A stretch of DNA of 62,192 bases from Zygnema cylindricum. Its lineage: Eukaryota > Streptophyta > Zygnematophyceae > Zygnematales > Zygnemataceae. The notes under the pieces were generated by a model that was given only the letters and a program-made list of their open reading frames with translations, did no database searches and was not told the DNA's origin. Shown here one piece after another: positions 11,501 to 24,724 of the stretch. The stretch spans positions 1 through 62,192 of the forward strand of contig JBBHKE010000196.1 in the NCBI GenBank assembly GCA_037447655.1, read 5' to 3'. Made by a program: the position numbers and the translations under genes. Numbering within the stretch: the first letter of the stretch is position 1; every line of letters begins with the position of its first letter.

Positions 11501-13882
11501 ATAAGACCGGCCTTCAAGAACCTACACAAAAAAAAAACATCAATCAATCAAAAAAGAGAATACAATAAAATAAAAAGGTGGACACAAGCCTTCAAACAAG
11601 CTAGAGACGCACTATACACTTCATCATAATTTGTCTGGGTTCAAAAAACTAAGGGGATAAAAATAATCTCCAACACAAATTAGAATGATTATCCACACTA
11701 AATTGTGGATATAGGCCCATTTGCAACACGGAGTCCACTATTTTTTGGCTAGAAGTTTAGTTTAATCCATAAAATTATGCAAGATTCCAAATATTGCAAA
11801 ACCCAGATCTATGGTGCATTTCTGCATTTGACAACAAATAGTAAAATGTTATCCTAAAATACATCCCATTAGCATCATGAATCAACAAATGCAATTAACA
11901 ACTCTATCCTAGTTATTAACTACTTCCCAGCATTTTAAGAAATCCACTTACATCAAGAGCATTTGTTCCCTTATCCATGAGGTCAAGCTTGGTCAAAACA
12001 CCCCATGTCCTCTCCGCTGTATCTCAAACATCCATTATCCCCAATTACCACCCCATCAATATCCTGAAATTTATTTGGTTTTAACTGTTCCTTAAAGGCC
12101 AGCAAAGATTTACCGGACAAAAACCGCAAGTACAATGCAAAGTACTGAAATTAAATCAGCTACTTCAACATGCTTACAAACCGTTACTCATTCATTCATA
12201 ACTTATCATCATCAATTTACTGATTTTTTTCTTCATTAATGATACTACTATTAGATAACCTCCTCAGATTCTTTGCCAAGTGAAGGAACCGGAACCTCCA
12301 GTCCAAAACAATAAGCGAAACCCAGCTTTGGCGAAACAAATCCCAATAAGAATTGAATTGAAACACAAAAACTAATGTTGAATCAAAAACAGAAGATGTT
12401 CGAACAAATTGCAATACATAGTGGAAATATATAAAAAAAAGAGAGAAAAGTCCTACAAACCGTCAGGGTCGACTTCTCGGGCCAGTTTCATGGCATCTGA
12501 CGTGGCAATATCCTGATTCGCAGGAGATATAGCGAGGATAATGCAATTGGGCTGAAATTGAAAAAAAGTAAAAGAAAAAGGAGAGGAAAGAGATTATGGC
12601 CTTTTCTTAACAAAATCATCAACGTAATTATCCTCATGAAATCCATCAATTCTCATGAAATATCTCATCAATTCCATCATCAATTCTCCTCATTAAATAA
12701 TGGACATCTGATTGTAACTTGTCCCAAAAAAAGCATAAAAAAACATTTCATTGAGAGTTTTAGAGACCGCGACATGCGCAAAAAGTAGTGGATACTAACA
12801 AAAAAGAGGGAAGTGGCATTCATAACACGTGACAGTGAACTTAACAAGGATCCTGCACGATAAATTGGGGTAACAAATTTTAGGAAACCAAAATAAAGCT
12901 TCAGGACCCCATTGTGGCATAAATATCATAAACATTAAGACATAACACAAACCCAGAAATAGTCATAGTCATGGATGGACATAAAACAACGATCAATGGT
13001 CACTACGATGTAGACTTGTGCCTGAAGAATTAAACCATAAATCAGAAAAGAAAAGGGAGAAATGTGATCAAACATAAAAGAAATGCTACTTGGCACGAAT
13101 GTAAAACAACTGAGGCTACCTTTTCAACATAAGAACGGACCATATTTTCGATATCTTGCACAATGCTTTCTGCCTGGCCATCTGCAAAACACAAAACAAA
13201 AATTAGGACCGGAATTACGAGGTTGTATTAGTGCTGTATTTCAGCCAGTCAAAAGTCATCTGGAAAAACTCGCTCGCTAAAAAAGGAAGGGTCTACAACT
13301 GCATATGTCACTGATTTCAATTTGTTCCCCGCAAAATAAAAATGGAGCCATAGTTCCCTGCAAAATAAAAAATGACCCATATACAAGGAGGGAGTTATAT
13401 ATATCGACGACTACTTCCTCGTACTCGATCCGGTTTATTAATCTGGCCATTCAATACATGATATCTAACTGGTTTCCATATCGGCAAGGATATTCGATAG
13501 AAAAGCTGTTGCAAACCAAAAATAAAATGTACGAATCTCTATTCCTCAAAGATATAGCCGTCCAAATACCAATTAGCATCAAAGTACAAAAAGTTTGTCT
13601 AAGTCTACAACATTACGCAAACCTGATGAACTGATTGCAAAGTTGAAGACACATTATTGCATGTCGACGTGTCATGAGTACAATTGTCACCAGAAATTGT
13701 TGTTGTCCTCCTTTTTCAGGTTCACATTTTCACAACGTGAACAGGAGTTACGAGCCGTACGGATGTCCATTACCTCCTAGTACTGAAATGTCGCGCATAA
13801 GGTACTATATTTGTATCACAAGATAAAATTTTGCGATACACAAAGCTTCAGTTCTGTACCATATCAAATATCACGATCGCGA

Positions 13883-13937
<55 letters not shown>

Positions 13938-16711
13938 ATATCGCGATGCAGAACTCCAGACAATTTTATACAATATACAATATTAGGATACACTTACAAG
14001 GACCACAGGCTTACAACAAGTGAAAAAAAGAAAGAAACAAGGTAAAAGGAAGAAAATACGAATCAAACTCACCAACAGCGATCTTAGTAAGACCCGGAAG
14101 ATCCACAAGGGTGAGATTGACAACTGTCAGAAAGAAAAAGAAAAGTCAGAAACTGCAGTCCAAGCATTGTTGGTTTATAAAACAAAAAAAAAGAGAGGAA
14201 ACACACAAACATTTTACGGTAAAATTGTTTCCTTCGATTCAAGTCCCTCCAAGTGCTCCATGGACAAGTTTAAAAAATAAAACCAACTGGGAGGGAGGCT
14301 CAGAAATAACACACCATTGGGTGAAAAGATCGCAAGATGAATCGGAACAGGAGAAATCATTTTGGTTTTCCCAGTCACACGATCTGTTTCATCGGCAACT
14401 TCCTTACGTACAGCAGCTGCAAAAATGAAATATTTGTCAATTTTTCTGACAATTTTTTGGCTTTATTTCTGCACAAGTCTATGGTTCCAATCACAAAAGG
14501 TAAGAAACAAAACGAATCACAAAAAAAAAATTTAAGAGATACAGTTACTTCTATCCACCCTGATTGTCAAAACAAAGTCCGTATGTACCTAATGCCATGT
14601 AAATAACTTAAGTACAGTTTTAAGATATTGGTTTATACATTCGCCCAATGAGGACTCCTTATTCTTTTCTGGCGCCAACCGCTTACTGAAAAGGTACAAG
14701 CGTGGTTTTACGTATTCAGAAAAGTCACCCCAGAACCTTAGCAAACAGCTGAAGGGACACGCACTGAGCTTTTAAGCGTTCCTTACACCCTAATGATCAA
14801 TAAAGCTTAAAGAAAATTCCCAAAGTACTAATATATTTGTAGATAGACGAATACGGCATAAGTAAATGCAAAATGGGACACACAAGCTTCATGGAAGGTG
14901 TAAGATACAAAATTTTGACAGAATGCTAGGCAGTTTCCTTGTTCAAAGTTGGCCTGGAAGGAAATATATATTTGCAAAAATAAAAGCACCTTCTTTGAGA
15001 CCAGAAGTGCGTTTCCATGCAGTCGTCTCTTTTGAACTATAAAGAGCAAATTAGGTCGTCCATATTGGGCATCTACAACATCGATTGGGCTTTGTATGAC
15101 CAGATAACAATCTGAACTTGGAGGCTAAAAGAAAGATGACACAAAAGATTACAACAAAAAACGATAGGTTTCCCTTCTAAGAAACAGTTTAACAATGTTC
15201 GAGTGGAGTCGCAAGCAAATGGCTAAATTTGAAGAATGGTGGCAATGCAGAATTTCCAACTTATACTTATTTCAGGAAGTCTCAGAAAGCGTCTTCATAT
15301 AAATTAAAGCAAATAAACTCAGCGGGCCTATGGCTTAGAAAAATCTACAAAAGAACATCAAGTATCATCTTCCTATGTTATGGGCTGAAAAAGGGAAGAG
15401 GTGTCCGGCTTTTGCAAACTTCTGTCGAAAGGGATCATAGCAAATAGAAAAGTTGAGGAGATCCAAATGAAAAATAACGATGGCCAATAATACTTGCTGC
15501 AATACTTTTTAATGGCTTACACATCATCGGTAATGCATCTCATGTCAGACTTCGTTGTAATGACGTGAATGCCAACATGTTTAAGCAATCATTTTTTGAT
15601 AGTTTCACCAAACATATTTGCAAGGTCGCAGCTATATAATCGACTGTTTTCCTATGGCTCACCCCAATCTGTGAATTTTTTGTTTGGGCAATGCAAGAAC
15701 TCGGCATACTCCCTTGAATCCTCTGTCTTCTGCAACTGAAGCACGAGGGGCCGTCGAGTAACAATACCTGGAAATTGAACAAGCCCCTACGGCAAGTACA
15801 TCAAAAACTTCATTTCAAATGATCATTCAGACCCAAAGGACAACAAGGAAGGCATGATATATAAATGACCTCTTATTACTGATCCCTTTAATTTATGGAT
15901 AATCACTTCACATAATGTGTGGATTTTAGCACAAAGTGTGGCAATTACTTGAGTTGAACAAAAATAAAACAATAATGCTTTCAACAACCATAAATGCACT
16001 ATAGACAATAACCGACGTACATGAAAATCATATGGATGCATTTAGGGTGACAAGGAAATAAACCTCCCGGTCTGATGTAAGATGCAAATTAAAAATCGAG
16101 AGTGAACAATTGTAGCAAGAGTATTTGACTACAACATAGGTCTCATACACTTTCATCCGTGGCTCATAGGCAACTGTGCTCGTCCATTTTCATTGTAGCC
16201 CCTCTCACCCGAGTCTAAGTTATAACTCACCAGATCCACGAGGCAGAAAGTCCTTTCCAACAATGCTCTCCAACACCGAAGATTTACCAGAACTCTGCAC
16301 AACACCATATACTAATTTTAGAAAAGAAGAGCCTCTCGCCGCGTTTGGGCATTCTACATAGATTTTATGTTCCATAAATTGTCATTTAACAATTGGCAAT
16401 TATTGAAGTTCAACGCAATTAGATTCGTCTGAACAATATATTTCTTAACTGAATACTCAAATACACAAGGCTCCTGCCCAGAAGACAGAGTAAACTTGAA
16501 AGGAAAAAAGAAGACATGCCAATTTGAATGCAATGCAAAAGGAGGAGTGAGAAAACCTATTGCCAAATACCTGTCCACCAACAACGGCCACCGATGGAAG
16601 TTGTTCCCATAAAGTGGGAAGAGCATCAGCAGCCGAATCATCTCCACCATAATCTCCCAGAACTGTGCATGCCTGTTGCAATCTATTTACAAGACCAATA
16701 AGGTTCTCCAT
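5575..16711 (-). CDS. DRP1: dynamin-related protein, DRP1/phragmoplastin class (16 exons, complete)
   Basis: A large GTPase that in plants remodels membranes at the cell plate and in clathrin-mediated endocytosis. Exons, all with GT..AG borders: 16571-16711, 16231-16294, 15663-15767, 14315-14416, 14073-14123, 13120-13181, 12461-12551, 11952-12016, 11327-11521, 10918-11037, 10341-10411, 9244-9338, 7961-8142, 7275-7551, 6278-6357, 5575-5763. They join in frame to 629 residues (family about 610-625). The ATG gives [12 protein letters not shown], the usual DRP1 start. GTPase motifs: P-loop GGQSSGKSS 45-53, switch T72 in GIVTRRP, DLPG 145-148, TKLD 214-217, NRSQ 245-248. The middle domain follows, with [18 protein letters not shown] and FREESRKT. 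The C-terminal GTPase effector domain runs from [11 protein letters not shown] (530) to [10 protein letters not shown]. There is no PH or proline-rich domain, as expected for DRP1. Odd point: a very charged E/K linker at 502-524. No break seen. Confidence 0.96.
6540..6745. repeat. dispersed repeat inside DRP1 intron 14
   Basis: Aligns by eye with 47095-47285 in the same orientation: shared blocks include ATAGTGTTA, the segment around TCTGCCAC, and CACYAATAAGTCCT followed by a GCGATNGGC-like end. It lies in the intron between exons 14 and 15. Probably an old MITE-like element; ends not defined. Confidence 0.5.
13891..13932. repeat. (AT)n microsatellite in DRP1 intron 5
   Basis: About 21 uninterrupted AT dinucleotides in the intron between exons 5 and 6. 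Confidence 0.95.
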
Positions 16712-18129
16712 CCTGATATAAGGCTAGCGTTTCCAACACAAAATTTAAATCTCCTGCACAAAATCGGCACAAATACAATCAGTAGATGGCAATTCATTTG
16801 AACTTTAACTCGATACATACTCGAACAAAACCACACAAATCGATCTAGGATGATGTTCTTCATGCTATCGGCGATGAAGTGATGGTGAAAAATGGTAGAA
16901 GACGTGATTATACGTAAGATAAATACATACTTCCGAACCAGCAATGGAACATTTAGCCAATGAAAACCTGTCATAAAGCAGATTGAAATGCAGTTGACAT
17001 CTGCCAGGCATTTCTGCAAAGGTGTTGAAAGTAAAAGCATTGATATGTTCATCTGCTAAAGAGAAAAAATACCGTGTTTATCTCTCCTTCAATGCTTCAA
17101 TGAAAAAGTCCCGAACACAATCACGAGACTCCTTCAACAAGCGATACCTTCAGAACGCTGAGTCGCATAAGCTAAAAGACAGTTGCAATGAAGCTGGCCT
17201 CAAGTGTGCAACGGAACCATGGAAACTACCCCGAAGTCGGTGGAAAATTCCTAAGAGCTGGAAAAATGTTTATGAAACGTTTCTAAGTTTCTGACATGTG
17301 ACATATTTACTAGCCCATTAGGCTATGCCGTATGCGGATCGCTCGCAAACCTCGGCATGTGGAACAGTAAAGTGAGAATTGTACCTTCCGGTACATAATC
17401 GTACAGTTAAGTACCAGAAAATTACCAAAAAAAGGTTTACATCTCGGTCAACATCCCGCAATTTCGCCCAGCCCGCCTTATGTTTGTTCCATGTGGGAGA
17501 CACGTCGTTACGTTTCGTAGGAATAAAACGACAAAGCCAAACTCGCTAGTGCTGTTCTCCATGTCCGTCGTATTTCAGGTTAAAAATATTTTCTTACAGA
17601 AGCTATTTTGGTTTGGAGCATAGTTCAAAAGTAGGTGACCGTACGCCCATACAATATGCCTATTGTACGCAAAACAAACAATATGGCAATATGCCCTTAA
17701 GACCCATATTGTATTGGCCGCAAAATGAAATAAAATAGGAACAGGGTTGAGTTGCACATCGATCGATAGAGAATTAAACGACATGTCTAAATTTTGAAAA
17801 AAAAATGGACAAAAAAAATTATTCTGTGAGTTTTGAGGGATTTTTTATTAAACCGTCAGATTCGGACGATCGGACGGTCGCTGATCAAAGTAAGTGATTT
17901 AAAAAGATCACATGAAAAGCCCATAACACAACTTACGAAAGGACAATCTGTCATATAAGCGTCTGCAATTTTGAGGGCCACACTAAATAAAGCCTCAAAT
18001 TGACCAACCAGGAAGTATGGGACGATAAAAAAAAAAAAATACCACACTGCCAAAAAAATTACCAAAACCTACGGACCAACCCCGTTGGTGGCTGCAAAAC
18101 AGCTTTCCGAAAAAGCTATGAACTGTCCG
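16712..18129. other. 5' flank of DRP1, no gene recognised
   Basis: Upstream of the DRP1 start. AT-rich, with a self-complementary stretch around 17635-17720 (GTACGCCCATACAATATGCC and inverted relatives), which may be a decayed MITE. A promoter for DRP1 must be here or just beyond, but no clear TATA box can be chosen. Confidence 0.3.
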
Positions 18130-18440
18130 TAAAAAAAATGTCAGTTGCAAAAATGCTTACACTAATATAGGTCACCGTACAAAATCTGACACATCGTCCA
18201 AATATCGAACGTTCACACGGTCGAAACGCGGCTGTCAGACGAATATGTGTGAACGGGATTTTTTATGACATAGTTTTTTTCCCTTTTTAGAACGCACATT
18301 CTCATGCGTCCGCGGTTACTAAAACTAATTTATTGTACTTTTTAACATTAAAAAGGTACATTTATGTACGGTATGACACTGACCGTACACCACTCAATTT
18401 AAGAAACAACGTACTTTCATTGTTTACGGTACTTGGAAAA
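18130..18440 (+). repeat. dispersed repeat, copy 1
   Basis: Matches 57735-58060 in inverted orientation over about 310 bases: TGTCRGTYGCAAA, GCTTACACTAATATAG, GTACAAAATYTGACA, CGAAACG, GACGAATATGTG, then the CTCATGCG segment and GACACTGACCGTA. Likely a non-autonomous element; ends and target duplication not resolved. Confidence 0.55.
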
Positions 18441-18544
18441 TAGCCCTAATTAGAGTAATGAAAAATATATAATAAACTACGCTATTTGCGAATAAAAAAA
18501 AAAACCGGAAAGGGAATTAGCCCGACACTACGCTAATAGCGATT

Positions 18545-18606
18545 GGCGGTGTAGTGAACTTGAGAACCGCATATAGGCGGTGCAGTGAACTAGAGAACCG
18601 CATATA
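18545..18606. repeat. 31-bp tandem duplication
   Basis: Two head-to-tail 31-base units (18545-18575, 18576-18606), each GGCGGTGYAGTGAACT..GAGAACCGCATATA, differing at only a few positions. They follow CGCTAATAGCGATT, the same site into which the LTR at 58186 inserted. Confidence 0.85.
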
Positions 18607-18609
18607 GTG

Positions 18610-19870
18610 TTTCCTTACATTTTATGCAATGTTGGGATGTTGCCTTAACTGTATTCCTTTCTTTGGCAGTTTTTAGTTTGTGGCCTGTTTGCTGGATCTG
18701 TAATCTACTTTTTTTTTTCCCGTGGTTCATTCACGGTAGAAATTTTGTTTGGTTGCCCGTCCGCGTTTTTTTTTTTTTCCCGGTTTTTTTTCCCACGGAA
18801 TGTCATCCTACGCCGTGTCAGTTCGCTTCGTCCGGCGGCGTGCGCTGTACTTTGATCTTACGTCAGATCGGACGTTTGTACAGGAGTGTGCACGACGCAC
18901 ACACATACAGTATGCCTACGTTGCGCGAGTTTTGTGCAAAGTTTTGTGCGCCTACCAAAGGCCTACCATAAAAAAACCTACTTTTGAACTATGGTTTGGC
19001 GCAGGAAACTACGTCATCTGTACACATGTGTACAAAATTTGTACAAAATTATTAGAAACTTCATGACAAATTTGTTTGGGTTTCCCCACCAAATTCATTT
19101 CGACGACCGCAACAGACGGTACTGTAGTTCGATTAACGTACGAATTTTCCGTGCTCCGACAAAAGTTTCTGATACTGTGGTTTTCAAGTTTCAACTTTTT
19201 AGAAAGTTCGTCGAAGCAGAAGTCGTGAAAGTGAAACGGGCCAAAGTTGGTTGAAAAACGTCAGTTGACGCTTCCAGTATTCGATAACCGGCATTGTTCA
19301 GTTCCGTTAAAATGCCGATCTCTAAGTCCCAACTACCCATGCTCATTTCAGATTAGATACACGCCATTTCAGGTGCAAGGTTACGTGCATAACGTAACAT
19401 CCGTACGTGACCCTAAACTCTACATGCAATGTACATTTTGAAACATATTTTTACATTGACATGATCGTCGGTAATTCTTGGTTTTGTCAATCTTCTGAAT
19501 AGTGTTGGTGTCAGAAACGGAAATTGGGCCCATCCTAATTCGTTTGTCAAGAGAATTGTCTTTTTTTTTTAAATCGACTTGAAGGAGACGGAAAGAGTAA
19601 TTTTTTGTTTCTTTAATTACTGAGACGGTTGAAGAAGTAAGCTACTCTCTCCGTTTTCTGTCAAAAATTTCGGTTTTTAACAATCTTTGTTTGTTAAACC
19701 TAAAAACACTTCTCTTTTTTTAGCACTTCTCTTCGTCAGCATTTCTTTAGCTTTTATTTTATTGTTGATTTTTCTTTTCTTTTTATATTGTTTTTTTTTT
19801 TTTTTTGATTCTTGAGAATGGGAAGGAAGAATTGTTAGATTCTTGCGGCTTGGGCTCAAAAAGTTGTCTT
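18610..19870. other. intergenic, nothing recognised
   Basis: Several open frames of 85-115 codons overlap one another on both strands here, but none shows a domain, a codon pattern or splice context I can support. T-rich runs occur at 18709-18790 and 19561-19800. Confidence 0.4.
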
Positions 19871-19887
19871 CGACACTTTCTAGTCTT

Positions 19888-21850
19888 GAGTAATAATAAT
19901 AATATATTATTATTATCATTATAATGTTCATCATGCATAATACATATAATAATAGTATTTATAATACATAGAATATATGTAAAAAGCGTTCAGTTATAAT
20001 ATACATAACATCTATTATAACAGTTGTAATATGAATATAGTAAATAATATAATAACAATAGCTATAATATATGTAATATATGTAGTTATAATGTATATAG
20101 CATATGTAATAATAATAGTTATAATATATATGGTATATATAGTAGCAGTAATAATATATGTTATATATCAGTTATAAAATGTATACCGTATATAACAACA
20201 GTTCAGTTATAATATACATGATTTATGGAATAATGGTTATAGTACATATAATACATGCAATAATAATACTTATATATATAATATACATAACAATAGTTGT
20301 AATATATATTCATATATGATGTATATAATAATTCTAGTTATAATACAAAATATGTAATATTATTAGTTATCATATGTATAATACATGATATGACAGTTTC
20401 AAGGTATATAATATATTAAATATAAATAATGCATACAATTTATAATATATATATATATGCATTATAAATAATATATACCATATATATAACATATATAATA
20501 TATGTAGTATATATAATAATGGTCGTTATAATCTATGTAATATATATATAAAAATAGTAGCCATAATATAAATAACATACACCAATAGCAGTTCAGTTTT
20601 AATATATAGGATAATAGTTTTAATATATGTAATATATATAATAGTAAAAGTAATGATATATGTAATATATATTAATAATAGTTATGACATACACAATATA
20701 CAACACATATGATAATAGTTATACTCTTTATAATATGTATAATAATAGTCGTTAAAATATTTATAATGACAATTCAATAATAATATATACAATAATAATA
20801 TTTTTAGTATGTATAATAATACTAGATATATTATATATAATATACAGAATAAAAGTTATAATATATATATTAGCAACATTTATAACATATACAATAGCAG
20901 TTCTGTTATAACATATATAATATATGTAATATGTATAATAGTTATAATAAATATAATAGTTATAATTGATATAATAGATATAATATCTATAATGTGTATA
21001 AGTTATAAAACAATAATAGTTATAATCTATATAGTCTATATAATTATAATTGTAAATTGTTATAATATGTATAGCAGCAATAATTATAATAAATATAAAA
21101 ACAAGATTTATTTAGAATATATATAATATACATACTTAAGTTATATAATTATAATAGTTATAGTAGGTATAATAGATGTACTATATATAATGTATATAAG
21201 TTATATAATAATAATAGTTATAAATTATATAATGTACATAATAAAAATTTATGTTATAATATATATTTATAATAAAAACAGTTCACTTAGAATATTTATA
21301 ATATGTACAATAAAATTTCTGTTACAATATATATAATAAGAACAATGATTATATATATAATATACACAATAATACTTATAATAATTGTTTTGATATGTAC
21401 AATAATAATGGTTATAATATAAACGTTAACAATATATAGAACATATATAAAAACAGTTCTCTTATAACATAATATAATGTATATAATATGCATAGTATGA
21501 TATGAATAATAATATTTTTAATAATAGTTATAATATGTATTATTATAACAACATTTATATTATTTATAATCAGTTCAGTTGGAATATTTATAATATGTAT
21601 AATAACAGCACTTTTGTAATATATATTTTGTATAGAACACTAGTTTTTTTATATATAATAATAAAGGTTACAATATAGATATTAATAAAATTACTAACAT
21701 TTATAAGAACAGTTCAGTTATAGCATGTGAAATATATATAATATATATAGTATATGTATTATATATAATATATGTAATGTATGTAATATATGTATTAACA
21801 GTAGTTATCATACATACAATTTATAATATGCATAATAACTAAGAATATGT
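19888..21850. repeat. degenerate AT-rich satellite, about 2 kb
   Basis: Almost wholly built from variants of TATAATATATGTAATA, ATAATAATAGTTATA and GTTCAGTTATA, with G nearly confined to TGTAT/GTT and C rare. Open frames inside it are low-complexity I/Y/N strings and not genes. Confidence 0.9.
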
Positions 21851-21859
21851 CATAATACT

Positions 21860-22000
21860 TATTGTTTCAGTTCCAGTTTTTGTTCCAGTTTGTATTTTTG
21901 TTTATTTCGAATTCTTTTTCAGTTTCAGTTTTTGTTTTTGTGAAGGTTTTATTTTTTGTTCTTGTCTCAGTTTAGTTTTAGTTTTTGTTTAACTAGTAAA
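21860..22000. repeat. TTTTTGTTYCAGTTT low-complexity tract (left copy)
   Basis: Runs of CAGTTTTTGTTCCAGTTT-like units. A closely similar tract is at 24725-24860, so the two bracket the minisatellite-rich 22-24.8 kb segment. Confidence 0.6.
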
Positions 22001-22525
22001 TCAATGCCCGTTACACGGGCAAAGGTCGTGTTGTGTGTGTTTAAGGTTGTATACAGTTTTTGTACTCTATATATTTGGGAACAACTATAGGTGGGTTTTT
22101 TGATGAACTATACAAATGTAAATTATATATGGGGATAACAACCATAGGGTGTTTTGATTTACAACACAAATATAGACAATTTTAAACTGAGAGAATGTCC
22201 CATGTGTAAGATGTCATTCTGTGCAAACAAACATGTTTTGAAGTTCATAATCATATTTAGTCTACTTCACAACAGGAATATTGTAGTTGAGATTAAATGG
22301 GTTTATTGATGACTGAGTGTCACCTTTGTAATAATGTTCAATGGTGTGTGGCTCTAGCAATTTCAACTGACTAACTATACTTAACTAACCATTCTCCGCC
22401 TATATCTATGTGTAACTGTCAGAAAATCAAATGTTTATTTTTAGCTACATATCTCATGTTGGTGTGTTTTTGTTACACAATATATTTTTTGTTCACATAA
22501 GTCAATCAATGCCCGTTACACGGAC
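22000..22525. repeat. two Helitron-like terminal hairpin motifs
   Basis: GCCCGTTACACGGGC at 22006-22020 forms a 6-bp stem with a 3-base loop and is preceded by ACTAGTAAATCAAT. A near copy, CAATGCCCGTTACACGGAC, is at 22509-22525. This resembles the subterminal hairpin context seen near ends of many plant Helitrons, but no Rep/helicase gene and no complete pair of ends is visible. Confidence 0.3.
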
Positions 22526-23164
22526 ATGATTCGTGTCGTGTTTTGTTATGCTTCTTATATGGGCATGTATCGTGTGTTGTTTTATCATGCTTTGTTGAGG
22601 CCTTACCAAAGTATTATACAAATATAAGTTTATGTGTTCAATAAACAATTGTACGACATGCATTATATGTAAAGAGTCTCTCTGCAACTTTTATTGGAAC
22701 AACAACCATAAATTGATGGTATAAGCATAGAAAACATACACACTTCCAAACAACAGGAATATTCCATTGAAGAAATAGTAGTGTTAGAACATAAGTGTGT
22801 CGAAGTATGTATACCTATGTAGCTTACTTTAAAACGTTAACAACCCAATTAGGATTAAACATAATTTTTTATATTAACTTTTTATAGCTCTAACAATGTT
22901 AACGGATAAGTTTCTTTCGAAACTCTTTTATTTCACTATTGTAAAAGAAATGTCAATTTTCATATTGTATTACTTTCTCCTGTTTATGGAAACATCTAAA
23001 TACTCCATGGATTGCTATTAGTGTTAGACACACTAATTCAACGCCTTTTTCTTTTTCCTATCTCGCTTGTTTTTTCTCCCCCGTCCCTCTCTCTTGTTGT
23101 CTCTCCCCTCTCCCTCTCTCTCCCTCTTCGTCTTCTATCTCTCCTCTCTCCCTCTTTCTTGTTG

Positions 23165-23335
23165 TCCGTTTATATATTGTTGGTTCATATATTTGCGGTG
23201 CATATATTGTGGGTTTATAAATTGTCGATTTATATATTGTCGTTTTGTACTTTGGCGATTAATATCCTGTAGGCTCATATATTGTTGGTTCACATCTTGT
23301 CGGTTCGTACATTGTCGAATCACATATCGTGAGTT
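23165..23335. repeat. degenerate minisatellite, unit about 17-18 bp
   Basis: Roughly nine or ten repeats of a TATATATTGTYGGTTCA-like unit. A CT-rich tract (23050-23160) precedes it. The open frames through it merely reflect the repeat. Confidence 0.7.
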
Positions 23336-23599
23336 ATCGTTCAGCTCGAATATGCGTACTCACGTCTACACACTTTGCAACAACAACCATAGGGTGTTTG
23401 CGTTAGGGTCACATACGCATCATAAACTCTTTCAAGCTGCAATAGTGAAGTAATGTATGCTACTAACATCTACTCATTTTGTGCTGCTTTCATAAATCAA
23501 CCCCAATTTAAAACAAAAAAATGCAATAATATATTATTACTGCTTGTATATTTCACGACTTAGCAGCGTACTTGCATGTAATGTGAATTGTAAATCAAT

Positions 23600-23930
23600 A
23601 ACAATAATAATGTATCCCTCTATTAATAACCGTTTCTTACAAATCACAATATTTCGTAATCTTTTATTTGATATGTATTTTTAAGCATCAATTGGGTCTG
23701 GATGGCACACGCGTACCTTTTCCTTTTTTGCTCTTGTGATGTTAAATGAACAACAATAATAACATATCCCTCATTAATAACCGTTTCTTACGAATTACAA
23801 TTTTTCGTAATCTTTCATTTGATATGTATTTTTAGACATCAATTGAGCCAAGATGGCACACACGTACCTTTTCTTTTTTTTCTCTTGCGATGTATGTTGA
23901 AGCATCAATTTTGCATCGACGGCACATGGG
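23600..23930. repeat. tandem duplication, period 151 bp
   Basis: Copy one (about 23600-23735) and copy two (about 23750-23885) share TAATAACCGTTTCTTAC, TTCGTAATCTTT, TTTGATATGTATTTTTA, GCATCAATTG and CACGYGTACCTTTTC. A third partial copy (23885-23930) keeps GCATCAATTTTGCATCGACGG. Confidence 0.75.
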
Positions 23931-24307
23931 AACATGGGTCGTGGTCATAAGGGACATTTTGGTTTGGGTCGCGTGGACTTACAGACACCGCCTCGCGCGC
24001 ACACAGATATCGCATATTTAAGGTTTTCAACACGGCAGCCAAAGGTCTATAATTTTTAATCGAAAAAACCAATTTTTAATTTTGTATTTTTTCTCTTGAC
24101 AGTAGTAATACACTCTTCATGGGAACATAACTATAGGGTGATTTGATCAACTTAAAGTGTGTTTTTTTTTCGGTACTGCCGATGGTCTTTCGTAGATATT
24201 GGCGGGCAGCAACGTTGCATTACGCCATCGGTACGGCGGTCCGTACTGCGGACGGTCGCATGGCAAAGTTACATTGTGCCAGGTACGACCGACTGTATGT
24301 ACTGCTG

Positions 24308-24588
24308 ACGGGCAGCGACGTAGAATTACGCCAACAGGGGGCAGCGTAGAATTACGCCAATTGGCGTCAGCATACAATTACGCCACCGAGCGACAGCGTA
24401 AAATTACGCCAGCCAGCGGTAGCGTTTAATTACGCCAACTGTCGGCGGCGTAGAATTACGACACCGAGCGGCAGCGTACAATCACGGCAGCCGGCGGCAT
24501 CGTAAAATTACGCCACCAAGCGGCAGCGTAGAATTATGCCGGCTAGCGGTAGCGTAGAATTACGCCAGGCGGGCGGCAGCGTAGAATA
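24308..24588. repeat. GC-richer minisatellite, 26-bp unit, about 11 copies
   Basis: Unit approximately GCGGCAGCGTAGAATTACGC followed by CACCGA. Individual copies differ at a few bases each. Flanks at 24175-24300 and 24590-24650 contain further CGGTACGRCGGTC-like repeats. The unit length is not a multiple of three, so the long open frames across it are chance. Confidence 0.9.
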
Positions 24589-24724
24589 TTGTCACGGTAC
24601 GACGGTCTGTACCACGACGGGCGGCAGCGCTACATCGTGCCCGCGGTGCGGCCGTAGACACAACGCCTATATAAGGGTTTCCCTGAAGGCGAACAACGTT
24701 CCCTTATTTATATACTGATTTCAA

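Noticed and set aside
19677-21493. Open frames in the AT satellite
   Set aside because: Low-complexity I/Y/N repeats only.
24143-24718. Protein-coding frames over the 26-bp minisatellite
   Set aside because: Unit length is not a multiple of three and frames exist on both strands.
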